Source: Bradyrhizobium sp. 195
Lineage (GTDB): Bacteria > Pseudomonadota > Alphaproteobacteria > Rhizobiales > Xanthobacteraceae
Direction: 5' to 3'
Assembly: GCF_023101665.1 (NCBI RefSeq)
Contig: NZ_CP082161.1
Coordinates: forward strand, 6,014,001-6,078,000
Length of the DNA stretch: 64,000 bases
Each line of letters begins with the position of its first letter. Positions within the stretch are counted from its first letter, which is position 1. Below, in pieces: positions 9,175 to 16,561 of the stretch. A model generated the notes under the pieces. That model saw only the letters and a list, made by a program, of their open reading frames with translations, did not search any database and had not been told where the DNA came from. The position numbers were made by a program, and so were the translations under genes.

Positions 9175-9205
9175 ATCGATCGATGCAAGAGTTGCATCGA
9201 TCGAT
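9175..9205. promoter_or_regulatory. Operator-like palindrome with 14-bp arms
   Basis: A perfect inverted repeat: arm ATCGATCGATGCAA at 9175-9188, spacer GAG, and complementary arm TTGCATCGATCGAT at 9192-9205. It is almost central in the 291-base region between the divergent TRAP operon (start 9037) and the cyclase-family gene (start 9329). This position suits an operator controlling both directions. No regulator gene lies directly beside it. Confidence 0.65.
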
Positions 9206-9328
9206 TTCTGACGCAATTCGCATTATGGCGGGGACGGCGGCTGGCCGACGTCGCCGCCACGTGACTTGACGCCACCAATGCAGGCCCCTCAAGATATTCG
9301 AAACAGCGGACCATGTTGAGGGAATGCC

Positions 9329-10126
9329 ATGCCGCGGAAGCTGATCGATATCTCTGTGCCGCTTCGAAACGACGTGACGGCCGATCCACCCGGCAACCAT
9401 CCGACAATCCAGTATATCGATCACCAGCAGGGCCTGCCCCGGATGCTGCAGTTCTTCGACGGTCTCAAGGCGCAGGATCTGCCGGACGGACAAGGCTGGG
9501 CCGTCGAGCAGGTCTCGCTGTCGACCCATAACGGCACGCATCTCGATGCGCCCTGGCACTTCCATCCGACCATGAACCGCGGCGAGCGGTCATGGACCAT
9601 CGACGAGGTCCCGCTGGAATGGTGTTTCCAGCCCGGCGTGAAGCTCGACTTCCGGCATCTGCCCGACGGCTACGTGGCGAGCGCCGACGACGTCGCGAAG
9701 GAGCTGAAACGCATCGGACACACGCTGTCGCCGCTGGAGATCGTCGTCGTCAACACCAGCGCCGGCGCGAAATTCGGCAAGGCCGAATACGTCAATTCCG
9801 GCTGTGGCATGGGCTATGAAGCCACCATGTATCTGCTCGAACGCGGCGTGCGGCTGACCGGCACCGACGGCTGGAGCTGGGACGCGCCGTTCGTCTACAC
9901 TGCGAAGAAATATGCCGAGACAAAAGATGCCGGCCTGATCTGGGAAGGCCACAAGGCGGGACGGCACATCGGCTATTGCCATCTGGAGAAGCTGCACAAT
10001 CTCGATCAATTGCCCGCGACCGGGTTCACGGTCTCATGCTTCCCGGTGAAGATCGAACGCGCCTCGGCGGGCTGGACCCGCGCGGTCGCCATCATCGACG
10101 ATCAGAGCGTGATAAAATCACTTTGA
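9329..10126 (+). CDS. Cyclase family protein (kynurenine formamidase-like hydrolase)
   Basis: A 265-residue member of the metal-dependent cyclase/KynB family. The hallmark H-x-G-T-H-x-D-x-P-x-H motif is present as HNGTHLDAPWHF at about residues 71-82, providing zinc ligands. Family members hydrolyse amides or lactone-like ring compounds (for example N-formylkynurenine or isatin). Divergence from the TRAP operon suggests it processes the transported compound. The exact substrate is not evident. An SD-like GAGGGAA precedes the ATG. Confidence 0.88.
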   Translation: MPRKLIDISVPLRNDVTADPPGNHPTIQYIDHQQGLPRMLQFFDGLKAQDLPDGQGWAVEQVSLSTHNGTHLDAPWHFHPTMNRGERSWTIDEVPLEWCFQPGVKLDFRHLPDGYVASADDVAKELKRIGHTLSPLEIVVVNTSAGAKFGKAEYVNSGCGMGYEATMYLLERGVRLTGTDGWSWDAPFVYTAKKYAETKDAGLIWEGHKAGRHIGYCHLEKLHNLDQLPATGFTVSCFPVKIERASAGWTRAVAIIDDQSVIKSL

Positions 10127-10144
10127 TCGCCGCAACGAAGGTGA

Positions 10145-10313
10145 CTCCCTCTCCCGCTTGCGGGAGAGGGCTGGGGAGAGGGTGTTTCCGCGACGGGATA
10201 ATCCCCTAGAGGAGAAAGCCCTCACCCGCGCCTTTCGGCGCGACCTCTCCCGCAAGCGGGAGAGGTTGCACCGAGCCCGCGGCAATCGATTCGACCTGAA
10301 GCCATTCCGCTTA
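10145..10313. repeat. Dispersed palindromic repeat, copy 2
   Basis: A second copy of the element at 5158-5323, in the same orientation, with the same paired CTCTCCCGC..GCGGGAGAG units and the same GGCAATCGATTCGA tail. Differences cluster in the middle (10190-10235). It again lies exactly between two convergent genes (cyclase ending 10126 and Crp-type regulator ending 10326). Confidence 0.85.
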
Positions 10314-10325
10314 AGGCAGACGGCG

Positions 10326-11054
10326 TCACTCGCCGCCGAGGCCGCTCTCGGCGAGTTCGCGCAGTGCGTCCGTATCCAGCACGACGATGGCGCCGTGCTC
10401 GAGGCGAACCCAGTTGCGGCCGGCCCAGGCGCGCAATTGCTTGTTGATGCTCTCGCGCGTCATCCCCACCATCTCGCTGATCTCCTGCTGGGTAATGGCG
10501 AGCGTGCCGCTGCCGGAGTCGAACTTGCGCTCTTCGGTGAGACCGAGCAGCGCGCTCGCGAGCCGGCCCGGCAGATTCTGGAGGATCACCTGCTCGACCT
10601 GCTGACTGGTCCAGCGCAGACGCGCGCAGAGCAGCTCGATGAATTTCATCGCCAGGGCCGGCTGGCTCTTCACGAACGGCAGAAAGTCCCGCCGATCGAT
10701 GATGTAGAGCTCGCAATTGGTGTTGGCGGTGGCGTCGGCCGACCTTGGCGCGCCGTCGAGCACTGCGATCTCGCCGAAGATTTCTCCGGGGCCGATCAGA
10801 TTGAGAATGGCGTTCCGTCCATCGGGCGACGAGGAGGAAATCTTGACTGTCCCCGTGATCACCGCGAAGAGATTGTTGCCGGGATCGCCCTTGGCGGCGA
10901 TCGTCGCGCCGCGCTTCACGGTGGTGTGCTTGGCGTAGCGGCAGAGCTGATCGAGCGCCTCCGGCTCCAGATCCGCGAAGATCGGGTGCTTGCGCAGGAC
11001 CGATAGTTTGTTGCCCGCCGACTGTCGGGGGTCGCCGGTCTTGTCCTGAGGCAC
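10326..11054 (-). CDS. Crp/Fnr family transcriptional regulator
   Basis: A 242-residue regulator. A cyclic-nucleotide-binding-like beta barrel (about residues 25-145) contains GEIFGEIAVLDGAPRSADA, close to the cAMP phosphate-binding cassette of Crp. A C-terminal winged helix-turn-helix follows (TQQEISEMVGMTRESINKQL, about 188-207). There is no FNR-type cysteine cluster, so it should sense a small ligand or none rather than oxygen. The GTG start at 11054 is preceded by AGGAG. The upstream 357 bases contain a small palindrome (11184-11200) and an FNR-type box (11372-11385). Confidence 0.92.
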   Translation of the reverse strand: MPQDKTGDPRQSAGNKLSVLRKHPIFADLEPEALDQLCRYAKHTTVKRGATIAAKGDPGNNLFAVITGTVKISSSSPDGRNAILNLIGPGEIFGEIAVLDGAPRSADATANTNCELYIIDRRDFLPFVKSQPALAMKFIELLCARLRWTSQQVEQVILQNLPGRLASALLGLTEERKFDSGSGTLAITQQEISEMVGMTRESINKQLRAWAGRNWVRLEHGAIVVLDTDALRELAESGLGGE

Positions 11055-11183
11055 GCCGCGGGGCTCCTAAGACTACGAGGCACTGAGGTTCCTGCGTAGT
11101 CAACGTTATCAGGCTTTTCAACCGGAAAGCACGCGCGCGGTTTGAGGCAAATGCCGCGAAAAAGCCGCGGTCGAGCCGGAATG

Positions 11184-11200
11184 CGCATCCGGAGGATGCG
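11184..11200. promoter_or_regulatory. Small palindrome upstream of the Crp-type gene
   Basis: CGCATCC-GGA-GGATGCG, 7-bp perfect arms with a 3-base spacer, 130 bases upstream of the GTG start of the Crp-type regulator. It could be an operator. At 11214-11230 follows ATCGATGCAGAGTTGCA, which resembles half of the 9175-9205 palindrome. No gene is supported in 11055-11411. Confidence 0.35.
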
Positions 11201-11371
11201 TCGATGCGTTTTGATCGATGCAGAGTTGCAGGCCGCGCAAGCCGCGATTGCGTTGAGGCGCTGGCGAACAGCCAACCCTGCCGGGCGGGCGTCGGTGCTG
11301 GCGCGGTTCTGAGCGAACGAAGACCTCAGGAGCTTCAGCGCTTGGAATCCGGATCGAGCCGGCCGGCGTCA

Positions 11372-11385
11372 TTGATCGAGATCAA
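11372..11385. promoter_or_regulatory. Perfect FNR/FixK-type box
   Basis: TTGATCGAGATCAA exactly matches the TTGAT-N4-ATCAA consensus. It lies just downstream of the FNR-type gene's stop and 317 bases upstream of the Crp-type gene's start, so its target is unclear: a long leader, a distal promoter, or an unannotated small RNA. Confidence 0.7.
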
Positions 11386-11411
11386 AAAGGACAGGACGTC
11401 GCGATGGACTG

Positions 11412-12125
11412 TCAGGCTGCGGCCAGCGCCTCCGCGCGCGCAGGATCGAGCAGGCTGATGCCGCCGTGAATGATCTCGATGACGCCGTGACGCTCCAGCT
11501 TGGTGAAGGTGCGGCTGACGGTTTCGATGGTCAGGCCGAGATAGTCGGCGATGTCCTGACGGCTCATCGGAAGCGGGACCGTGTCGGACAGCCCCTTGGG
11601 CGCGACCAGCCGTTCACGCCAGCCGAGCAGGAAGGTCGTGACCTTCTCGTCCGCCGAGCGGCGGCCGAGCAGGACCATATGGTCGCGTGCCTGGCTCAAC
11701 TCGCGGATGGCGAGCTCGTTGATCCGCCTGAGCAACTGCGGCCGGTCCTCGATGAAGCGGCCGAACGGCGCTTTGGCGAACTGGCACACGGTCACCGCGC
11801 CGATCGCATCGGCGGAAAAATTGTGCCGGCCGGACAGATTCATCCCCAGGAAATCACCGGGCAAGGCAAAGCCCACGATCTGCCGCCGGCCGTCGGGCAG
11901 CAGCTTGTACAGCCGCATGACGCCTTCGAGGACGTTGTAGAACAAGGTGGTGATGTCCTCCTCGGAGAACACGGTCTCGCCGGACTCGAAATGAACGCGG
12001 CGTCCGAGATGCTCGAATTCCCTGAGCTCGGCCGCATCCAGCGACGAACACACCGCCGCTCCGCGTACGGCGCAATCGTCGCAGACGTGCCCGCTCGGCT
12101 CAATCGTGTCCACGGAAGGCTTCAT
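11412..12125 (-). CDS. FNR-type oxygen-sensing transcriptional regulator
   Basis: A 237-residue Crp/Fnr regulator with the cysteine pattern of [4Fe-4S] oxygen sensors: C15, C18 and C26 at the N-terminus plus C114 in the VTVCQFAKAPF segment, equivalent to the internal cysteine of E. coli FNR. The recognition helix LTIETVSRTFTKLE carries the E-xx-SR residues that read TTGAT half sites. The start at 12125 is chosen because AGGAG lies 6 bases upstream; the frame is open to 12281 but without such a site. A TTGAC-N4-ATCAA box lies 84 bases upstream, suggesting autoregulation. It is the likely controller of the FNR-type boxes across 11-25 kb, though a FixK protein elsewhere could use the same sites. 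Confidence 0.9.
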   Translation of the reverse strand: MKPSVDTIEPSGHVCDDCAVRGAAVCSSLDAAELREFEHLGRRVHFESGETVFSEEDITTLFYNVLEGVMRLYKLLPDGRRQIVGFALPGDFLGMNLSGRHNFSADAIGAVTVCQFAKAPFGRFIEDRPQLLRRINELAIRELSQARDHMVLLGRRSADEKVTTFLLGWRERLVAPKGLSDTVPLPMSRQDIADYLGLTIETVSRTFTKLERHGVIEIIHGGISLLDPARAEALAAA

Positions 12126-12209
12126 CCACCGCTCCTCGCATCGGTCCAGCTCCGCCCCTCGGCCAAGCCCGCCACGCAGCGGCATTTTACTGCACTGCGC
12201 CAAAGCCAG

Positions 12210-12223
12210 TTGACCCAGATCAA
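12210..12223. promoter_or_regulatory. FNR/FixK-like box between FNR-type gene and cytochrome c
   Basis: TTGACCCAGATCAA, one mismatch from TTGAT-N4-ATCAA. It is 56 bases before the cytochrome c start (12280) and 84 bases before the FNR-type start (12125), so it can serve either direction. The distance to the cytochrome gene suits activation from about -41.5. Confidence 0.65.
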
Positions 12224-12279
12224 ATTTGGGTTGGCATCCTGTCTTATTCTGCTTCCAGAGTTCGACGGGATCACTTTCC

Positions 12280-12597
12280 ATGCTGCGAGGCGCCCTGCGT
12301 CACGGCCTGATTGGGCTGCTTCTGACTACGTCTGCGCTGGCCGCCCCCACCGCCGAACAGCGCGGCAAGGCCTTTGCACGGGCCAATTGCGCACGCTGCC
12401 ACGCGATCGACCGGGCCTCTCAAAGCCCGCTCAAGATCGCGCCCCCGCTGCGCACTCTGCATCGGCGCTATCCGATCGAGACCCTTGGTGAGGCGCTGGC
12501 CGAAGGGATTTATACCGGCCACGCCGACATGCCGGCCTTCGAGCTCAGTCCGGACCAGATCCACGACCTGCTGTCCTACCTGAAGACGCTGGAATAG
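12280..12597 (+). CDS. Small class I cytochrome c
   Basis: A 105-residue secreted monohaem cytochrome c. A signal peptide spans about residues 1-21 (cleavage near LAA-PT). The haem motif is C37-A-R-C40-H41, and M84 in HADMPAF is the likely sixth ligand. The ATG at 12280 begins the signal peptide cleanly; upstream in-frame codons lack a leader. The FNR-like box 56 bases upstream implies induction at low oxygen, for example to feed a high-affinity oxidase. It is convergent with the MlaD-type gene. Confidence 0.9.
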   Translation: MLRGALRHGLIGLLLTTSALAAPTAEQRGKAFARANCARCHAIDRASQSPLKIAPPLRTLHRRYPIETLGEALAEGIYTGHADMPAFELSPDQIHDLLSYLKTLE

Positions 12598-12600
12598 ACA

Positions 12601-13704
12601 TCACACCGCCTGCACGGTCCACCCGATCAGTTCCTTGGCGATGCGAGCAAAGGCCGCGTCGAAGGCGGCGACTGAAGCCGCCGGCTCGACCTTGTCGAGC
12701 CTTTCGCTGGTCTCGACCAGGCGCGAAGCAATTACCTTGCCGTTCTTGTCGACGATCCGCGCCGACAGTCCGATCTCGACTCGTGGCTCGCCCTCCGTGG
12801 CGATCCGAAAGCGCCGGATGTCGATCAGGAGCTGGTACTCTGCCTGACCGAGATCCGACGTGCGCAGTGGGGCGTGGGCGATGTCGTAATTCTCAAAACT
12901 GTCGATCAGGCGCGCCTGGAGCAATTTCGGAATGCTGTCGGCCCAGAGGAAGTCTGCAAAGCCCGGCCTGTCCCCGCCAGGGGCGAACAGCATGCGCTGG
13001 GTCTGCAGCATTGCGACCGCGCTCGGCTCGGGAATGGCCAGTGACGCCGAGAGCGTCTTGGCGGCCGGGCCGAGGTTCTGCGGCGTGTGCAGATCGTAGG
13101 TGACCTTCTGCGCAGGCGCGCCCCCGCCGGTCATCTTCTCCAGGCCCGCCAGAATGCCGTCGATCTTGCCGGTGTTGCGCGCGAGCCCGTCGGAGAACGT
13201 TTTCAGATTGGCGATGGTGTCCTTCAGCGGGCGGGAATTGTCCTCGAGCACGGTGTCGACCCGGCGTAGCGCATCGCGCGCGGCCTGCGTCATGCTTTGA
13301 CCGGCGCCGGCCTCCGCAATCAACGACCGGGGCTCGCCGGATTTGGCCATGATCACTCCGCCCTCCAGCGTCACCACCGGCACGCCGGTCAGGCCCTGGA
13401 ATTCGAGGCCGACCTTGGTGTCGGAACGCACCGGCGTGGCCGAGGCGACCGAGATCGTCGCATTGACGAAGCGCGGGTTATCAGGCGCGAGCCCGAGCTG
13501 GGTCACCTCTCCGACACGAATGCCGTTGAACAGCACGCCGGCGCCGACCAGAAGGCCAGGGACCGGCCCCTGGAATTGCACGTGGTAGTTCGTGCGCGGC
13601 CCGATGCCGCCGGTGTTGTTCAGCCAATAGACGAAGCCGAACACCGCCAGGATCGCGGCCAGCACGAAACTGCCGATCAGCACGTAGGGAGCGCGGGTTT
13701 CCAT
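12601..13704 (-). CDS. MCE/MlaD domain fused to ABC-transporter auxiliary lipoprotein-like domain
   Basis: A 367-residue periplasmic protein anchored by one N-terminal transmembrane helix (about 8-28). An MCE/MlaD domain follows (about 35-120; GLLVGAGVLFNGIRVGEV, GLTGVPVVTLEGG), then a helical linker. A C-terminal half (about 200-367) resembles the ABC-type transport auxiliary component (PqiC/DUF330-like), with AQYQLLIDIRRF-type strands (AEYQLLIDIRRF). In many bacteria these are two proteins; here they are one chain. It binds lipid in an Mla-type trafficking system with the two following genes, 3-4 bases apart. Confidence 0.88.
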   Translation of the reverse strand: METRAPYVLIGSFVLAAILAVFGFVYWLNNTGGIGPRTNYHVQFQGPVPGLLVGAGVLFNGIRVGEVTQLGLAPDNPRFVNATISVASATPVRSDTKVGLEFQGLTGVPVVTLEGGVIMAKSGEPRSLIAEAGAGQSMTQAARDALRRVDTVLEDNSRPLKDTIANLKTFSDGLARNTGKIDGILAGLEKMTGGGAPAQKVTYDLHTPQNLGPAAKTLSASLAIPEPSAVAMLQTQRMLFAPGGDRPGFADFLWADSIPKLLQARLIDSFENYDIAHAPLRTSDLGQAEYQLLIDIRRFRIATEGEPRVEIGLSARIVDKNGKVIASRLVETSERLDKVEPAASVAAFDAAFARIAKELIGWTVQAV

Positions 13705-13707
13705 GTC

Positions 13708-14481
13708 TCATCTCATCTGGTGTTGCAGCATCTGCGAGCGCTTGCCGTGGAAATAGGCGCGCACCCAGGGATGCTCGGATTGCAGCAATTCGCGCATCGG
13801 ACCGATCGCCACGATCTTGCCGTCGGCGAGCGCAGCGACGCGGTCGCAGACCGTGGTCAGGCTCGCAAGGTCGTGGGTCACCATGAACACGGTCAGACCC
13901 AGCGTCTTTTGCAGCGTCGTGATCAGCGCGTCGAAATCGCCGGCGGCGATCGGATCGAGGCCGGAGGTCGGCTCGTCCAGAAACAGGATCGGCGGATCGA
14001 GCGCGAGCGCGCGCGCCAGCGCCACGCGCTTGGTCATGCCGCCGGACAGCTCCGCCGGATATTTGTCTGCGTCCTGGGCACGCAAGCCGACCATTTCGAG
14101 CTTGGCGATCGCAATCTCGTCCATCAGCTCCTGCGACAGGACGAGATTTTCACGCAACGGAAACTGAACGTTCTGACGGACCGTCAGCGAGGAGAACAGC
14201 GCGCCCTGCTGGAACAGGATGCCCCATGTCGTGGCTGCGCCTCGTCCGTGACCGCCAGTGGATTGTCCCATGACTTCGATGGTCCCGCCTTGGCGCGGGA
14301 TGAGGCCGATGATGGTCCGCATCAGCACCGACTTGCCGCCGCCGGACGCCCCCACCAGCCCGAGGATCTCGCCCCGGCGGACGTCGAGCAACAGATGGTC
14401 GAGCACGGTCTGGCGGCCGAATCCGACCACGAGGTCACGGACGCGGATCGCGAACTGGTCTTGCGATGCATCCATCGTCAC
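13708..14481 (-). CDS. MlaF-type ABC transporter ATPase
   Basis: A 257-residue ATPase of the lipid-trafficking MCE transporter. Walker A is GASGGGKS (about 38-45), the signature is LSGGMTKRVALARAL, and Walker B is PILFLDEPTSGLDP. The permease gene upstream overlaps it by 4 bases. It powers the MlaE-type permease at the inner membrane. Confidence 0.94.
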   Translation of the reverse strand: MTMDASQDQFAIRVRDLVVGFGRQTVLDHLLLDVRRGEILGLVGASGGGKSVLMRTIIGLIPRQGGTIEVMGQSTGGHGRGAATTWGILFQQGALFSSLTVRQNVQFPLRENLVLSQELMDEIAIAKLEMVGLRAQDADKYPAELSGGMTKRVALARALALDPPILFLDEPTSGLDPIAAGDFDALITTLQKTLGLTVFMVTHDLASLTTVCDRVAALADGKIVAIGPMRELLQSEHPWVRAYFHGKRSQMLQHQMR

Positions 14482-15614
14482 ATTCCGATCGAGGCGAAGA
14501 AGATCGCGAACAGGCCGTCGAGCACGATCACCAGGAAGATCGACTTCACCACCGACGTCGTGGTTTGCCGCCCGAGCGACTCCGCACTGCCCTTGACGCG
14601 CAATCCCTCGCTGCAGGCCACGATCCCGATCACCAGCGCCATGAAGGGCGCCTTCAGGATGCCCACCTCGAAATGGGTGACCGTGATGGCCTCGTGCAGC
14701 CGGGCGATGTAGATCGCCGGCCCCATGTCGCCATAGAACTGCGCGACGAGACCGCCGCCATAGAGCGCGGCAATCGATCCGATGAAGGTGAGGATCGGCA
14801 GCGCAATGACCAGGGCCACAACGCGCGGCAGGATCAGGACCTCGACGGGATCGAGCCCCATGGTCGAGAGCGCGTCGATCTCCTCGCGCATCTTCATCGA
14901 GCCGAGCTCGGCGGTGTAGGCGCTTCCCGACCGGCCGGCGACCATGATGGCGACGATCAGCACGCCGAGCTCACGCAGCACCAGGATGCCGACCATGTCG
15001 ACGGTGTAGGATTCCGCGCCGAATCTGCGGAAATGGAAGAAGCCCTGCTGCGCGATGATGGCGCCAATCAGGAAGGTGATCAGCGCGACGATGGGGATCG
15101 CCTGCCACCCGATGCGGTAGAGCTGATACACCAGCGACGTCAGCCGCAGCGAACGCGGCCGTCGCAGCACACCGATCACCGCCATGAACAATGCGCCGAG
15201 CATCTGGAGGAAAATCGTGAGGTCTTCCCGCGCACTGAGCGTGGATTTGCCGAGATCGCCTAGCCTCGCCAGCACCGGGTTCGGCGCAGCCGTCGGAGCA
15301 GGCGTATTGCGGTTGACCTGACGGACCTCGTCCATCAGCCCGCTGAAATGTTCGGCGCCCCCGACGAACTCGGCAGATCTGCCGGATGATGCGGCCCTGC
15401 GCGACAGCTTTTCCAGGACCCAGGCCCCGAGCGTGTCGAGCGCGCTGACGCCCGACATGTCGAGGGTGACGAGACGCGACTGATCGACGTCGGCTCCGAC
15501 CGACCGGGACAATGTCTCGAGCGTGACCACATTCGCGGCGGTCCAGGGCCCTTCAGGACGCAAGTTCAGCACGTCGCCGGACGGCGTTGCGAGCAACAGC
15601 GGTTCGTGGTTCAC
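14478..15614 (-). CDS. MlaE-type ABC permease with N-terminal STAS-like domain
   Basis: A permease of about 378 residues. The first ~100 residues are soluble and STAS-like (VTLDMSGVSALDTLGAWVLE), and the remainder is the MlaE membrane domain (EIDALSTMGLDPVEVLILPR is a hallmark). A GTG at 15614 is preferred because GAGG lies 8 bases upstream; a GTG at 15623 would add three residues. In E. coli the STAS protein MlaB is separate; here it is fused, as in other alphaproteobacteria. It is the first gene of the operon MlaE-MlaF-MlaD, with an FNR-like box about 60-70 bases upstream. Confidence 0.92.
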   Translation of the reverse strand: MNHEPLLLATPSGDVLNLRPEGPWTAANVVTLETLSRSVGADVDQSRLVTLDMSGVSALDTLGAWVLEKLSRRAASSGRSAEFVGGAEHFSGLMDEVRQVNRNTPAPTAAPNPVLARLGDLGKSTLSAREDLTIFLQMLGALFMAVIGVLRRPRSLRLTSLVYQLYRIGWQAIPIVALITFLIGAIIAQQGFFHFRRFGAESYTVDMVGILVLRELGVLIVAIMVAGRSGSAYTAELGSMKMREEIDALSTMGLDPVEVLILPRVVALVIALPILTFIGSIAALYGGGLVAQFYGDMGPAIYIARLHEAITVTHFEVGILKAPFMALVIGIVACSEGLRVKGSAESLGRQTTTSVVKSIFLVIVLDGLFAIFFASIGM

Positions 15615-15683
15615 GCGTTCCACCTCATCGGGGCAATCGGTCCCAGTCAGACGGCATTTCTAGGCCAGCATATGGCCGCCGGC

Positions 15684-15730
15684 TTGACCTGTCTCAAGAC
15701 CCGGACACGCCGCGGATTGACGCAAATCAA
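15684..15730. promoter_or_regulatory. Two FNR/FixK-like boxes in a divergent promoter
   Basis: TTGACCTGTCTCAA at 15684-15697 (two mismatches) lies 60-69 bases before the MlaE-type start, and TTGACGCAAATCAA at 15717-15730 (one mismatch) lies 57 bases before the DUF883 gene start. Each divergent gene therefore has its own box at a distance compatible with class II activation. Confidence 0.6.
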
Positions 15731-15787
15731 GCGCGATCGCGCACGCGGGTCCTAGGCTTGCTTGCACTCAAGGGGGATATCAAGTCC

Positions 15788-16063
15788 ATGTTCAACAGTG
15801 ACAGGATGAGCGAAGAATTGCGGGCGCTGAAGGTCGATGTCACACGCTTGCTGAGCACGGCCGGCGAGGAGATGTTCGAGAGCTCGAAAGATCGTGCCGA
15901 GGCGCTCGCCGACCAGATCAGGGCCGCGCTCAGCGAGCTCGGCGAAACCGTTGACGAAGAACAGGAGCAGCTTCAGGGCCTCATTGCGGAGCGCCCGATC
16001 ACATCGCTCGCCTCCGCCTTCGCGCTCGGCGTGGTTGTCGGCTTCATGCTGAGGAGACACTAA
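15788..16063 (+). CDS. DUF883-like (ElaB/YqjD) tail-anchored membrane protein
   Basis: A 91-residue protein with an amphipathic, charged helical body and a C-terminal hydrophobic anchor (SLASAFALGVVVGFMLRRH), with ERPITSLASAFALG just before it as in the DUF883 family. E. coli relatives ElaB and YqjD are inner-membrane proteins that bind ribosomes in stationary phase or stress. The start at 15788 has GGGGAT upstream. The next gene follows directly at 16064, a YqjD-YqjE-like pair. The FNR-like box suggests low-oxygen induction. Confidence 0.8.
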   Translation: MFNSDRMSEELRALKVDVTRLLSTAGEEMFESSKDRAEALADQIRAALSELGETVDEEQEQLQGLIAERPITSLASAFALGVVVGFMLRRH

Positions 16064-16552
16064 GTGAATACCGAGAATGTGGTCAAACATCTGCGCGCGC
16101 TATGGCGCACCGACAGGATCATCGCGGACATCAGACTGCGCCATCTGCTTGTCGGCCTCGGCCTGCGCGCCTTTGCGGCACTGATCGCGGCGTTTGGGCT
16201 TCTGATGCTGGAGCTGTCTGCCTATTTCGCGCTGGTCCAGACCTGGAGTGCAATCGCCGCGGCGGCCATCCTCGGCGCCGTCAATTTTGCCATCGCGGCC
16301 GCTCTCTTCGCGATCGCCGGCCGCGCTCCGTCAGGCCGCGACATCGAGCTTGCCAACGAAATTCACGACACCTCTATCGAAGCCCTTCAGCTCGAGGCGC
16401 GTGCGCTCCAGGCCCAGGTGTCAGGCGCGGTGCATCATCCGCTCAGCACGATCGTGCCGGTGCTGCTGCCGTTGATCGCCATCATCATCAGGAACTTGCG
16501 GACGACGACCAAGACATCCGCCGCGGCAAATTCGGCTGAAGGGCGCTCCTAG
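16064..16552 (+). CDS. Phage holin-like / YqjE-type membrane protein
   Basis: A 162-residue membrane protein with two strongly hydrophobic segments (about 28-52 and 60-84) and a third near the C-terminus (about 127-145), like the putative holin superfamily (YqjE/DUF1469-like). The GTG start follows the DUF883 stop immediately (TAA-GTG), so the two are cotranscribed. Despite the family name there is no phage context; a membrane stress role is more likely. Confidence 0.7.
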   Translation: MNTENVVKHLRALWRTDRIIADIRLRHLLVGLGLRAFAALIAAFGLLMLELSAYFALVQTWSAIAAAAILGAVNFAIAAALFAIAGRAPSGRDIELANEIHDTSIEALQLEARALQAQVSGAVHHPLSTIVPVLLPLIAIIIRNLRTTTKTSAAANSAEGRS

Positions 16553-16561
16553 CGGGCGCGC

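Noticed and set aside
9189..9191. Reading the 9175-9205 palindrome as a terminator
   Set aside because: It lies between divergent starts, not behind a gene, and has no T-run on either side.
13297..14712. 471-codon plus-strand frame over the MlaD/MlaF-type genes
   Set aside because: Antisense to two conserved genes and without any recognisable motif.
16064..16552. Holin-like gene as evidence of a prophage
   Set aside because: It is paired with a DUF883 gene in the YqjD-YqjE arrangement, and no other phage genes are near; the only phage-like remnant is at 53.4-54.0 kb.
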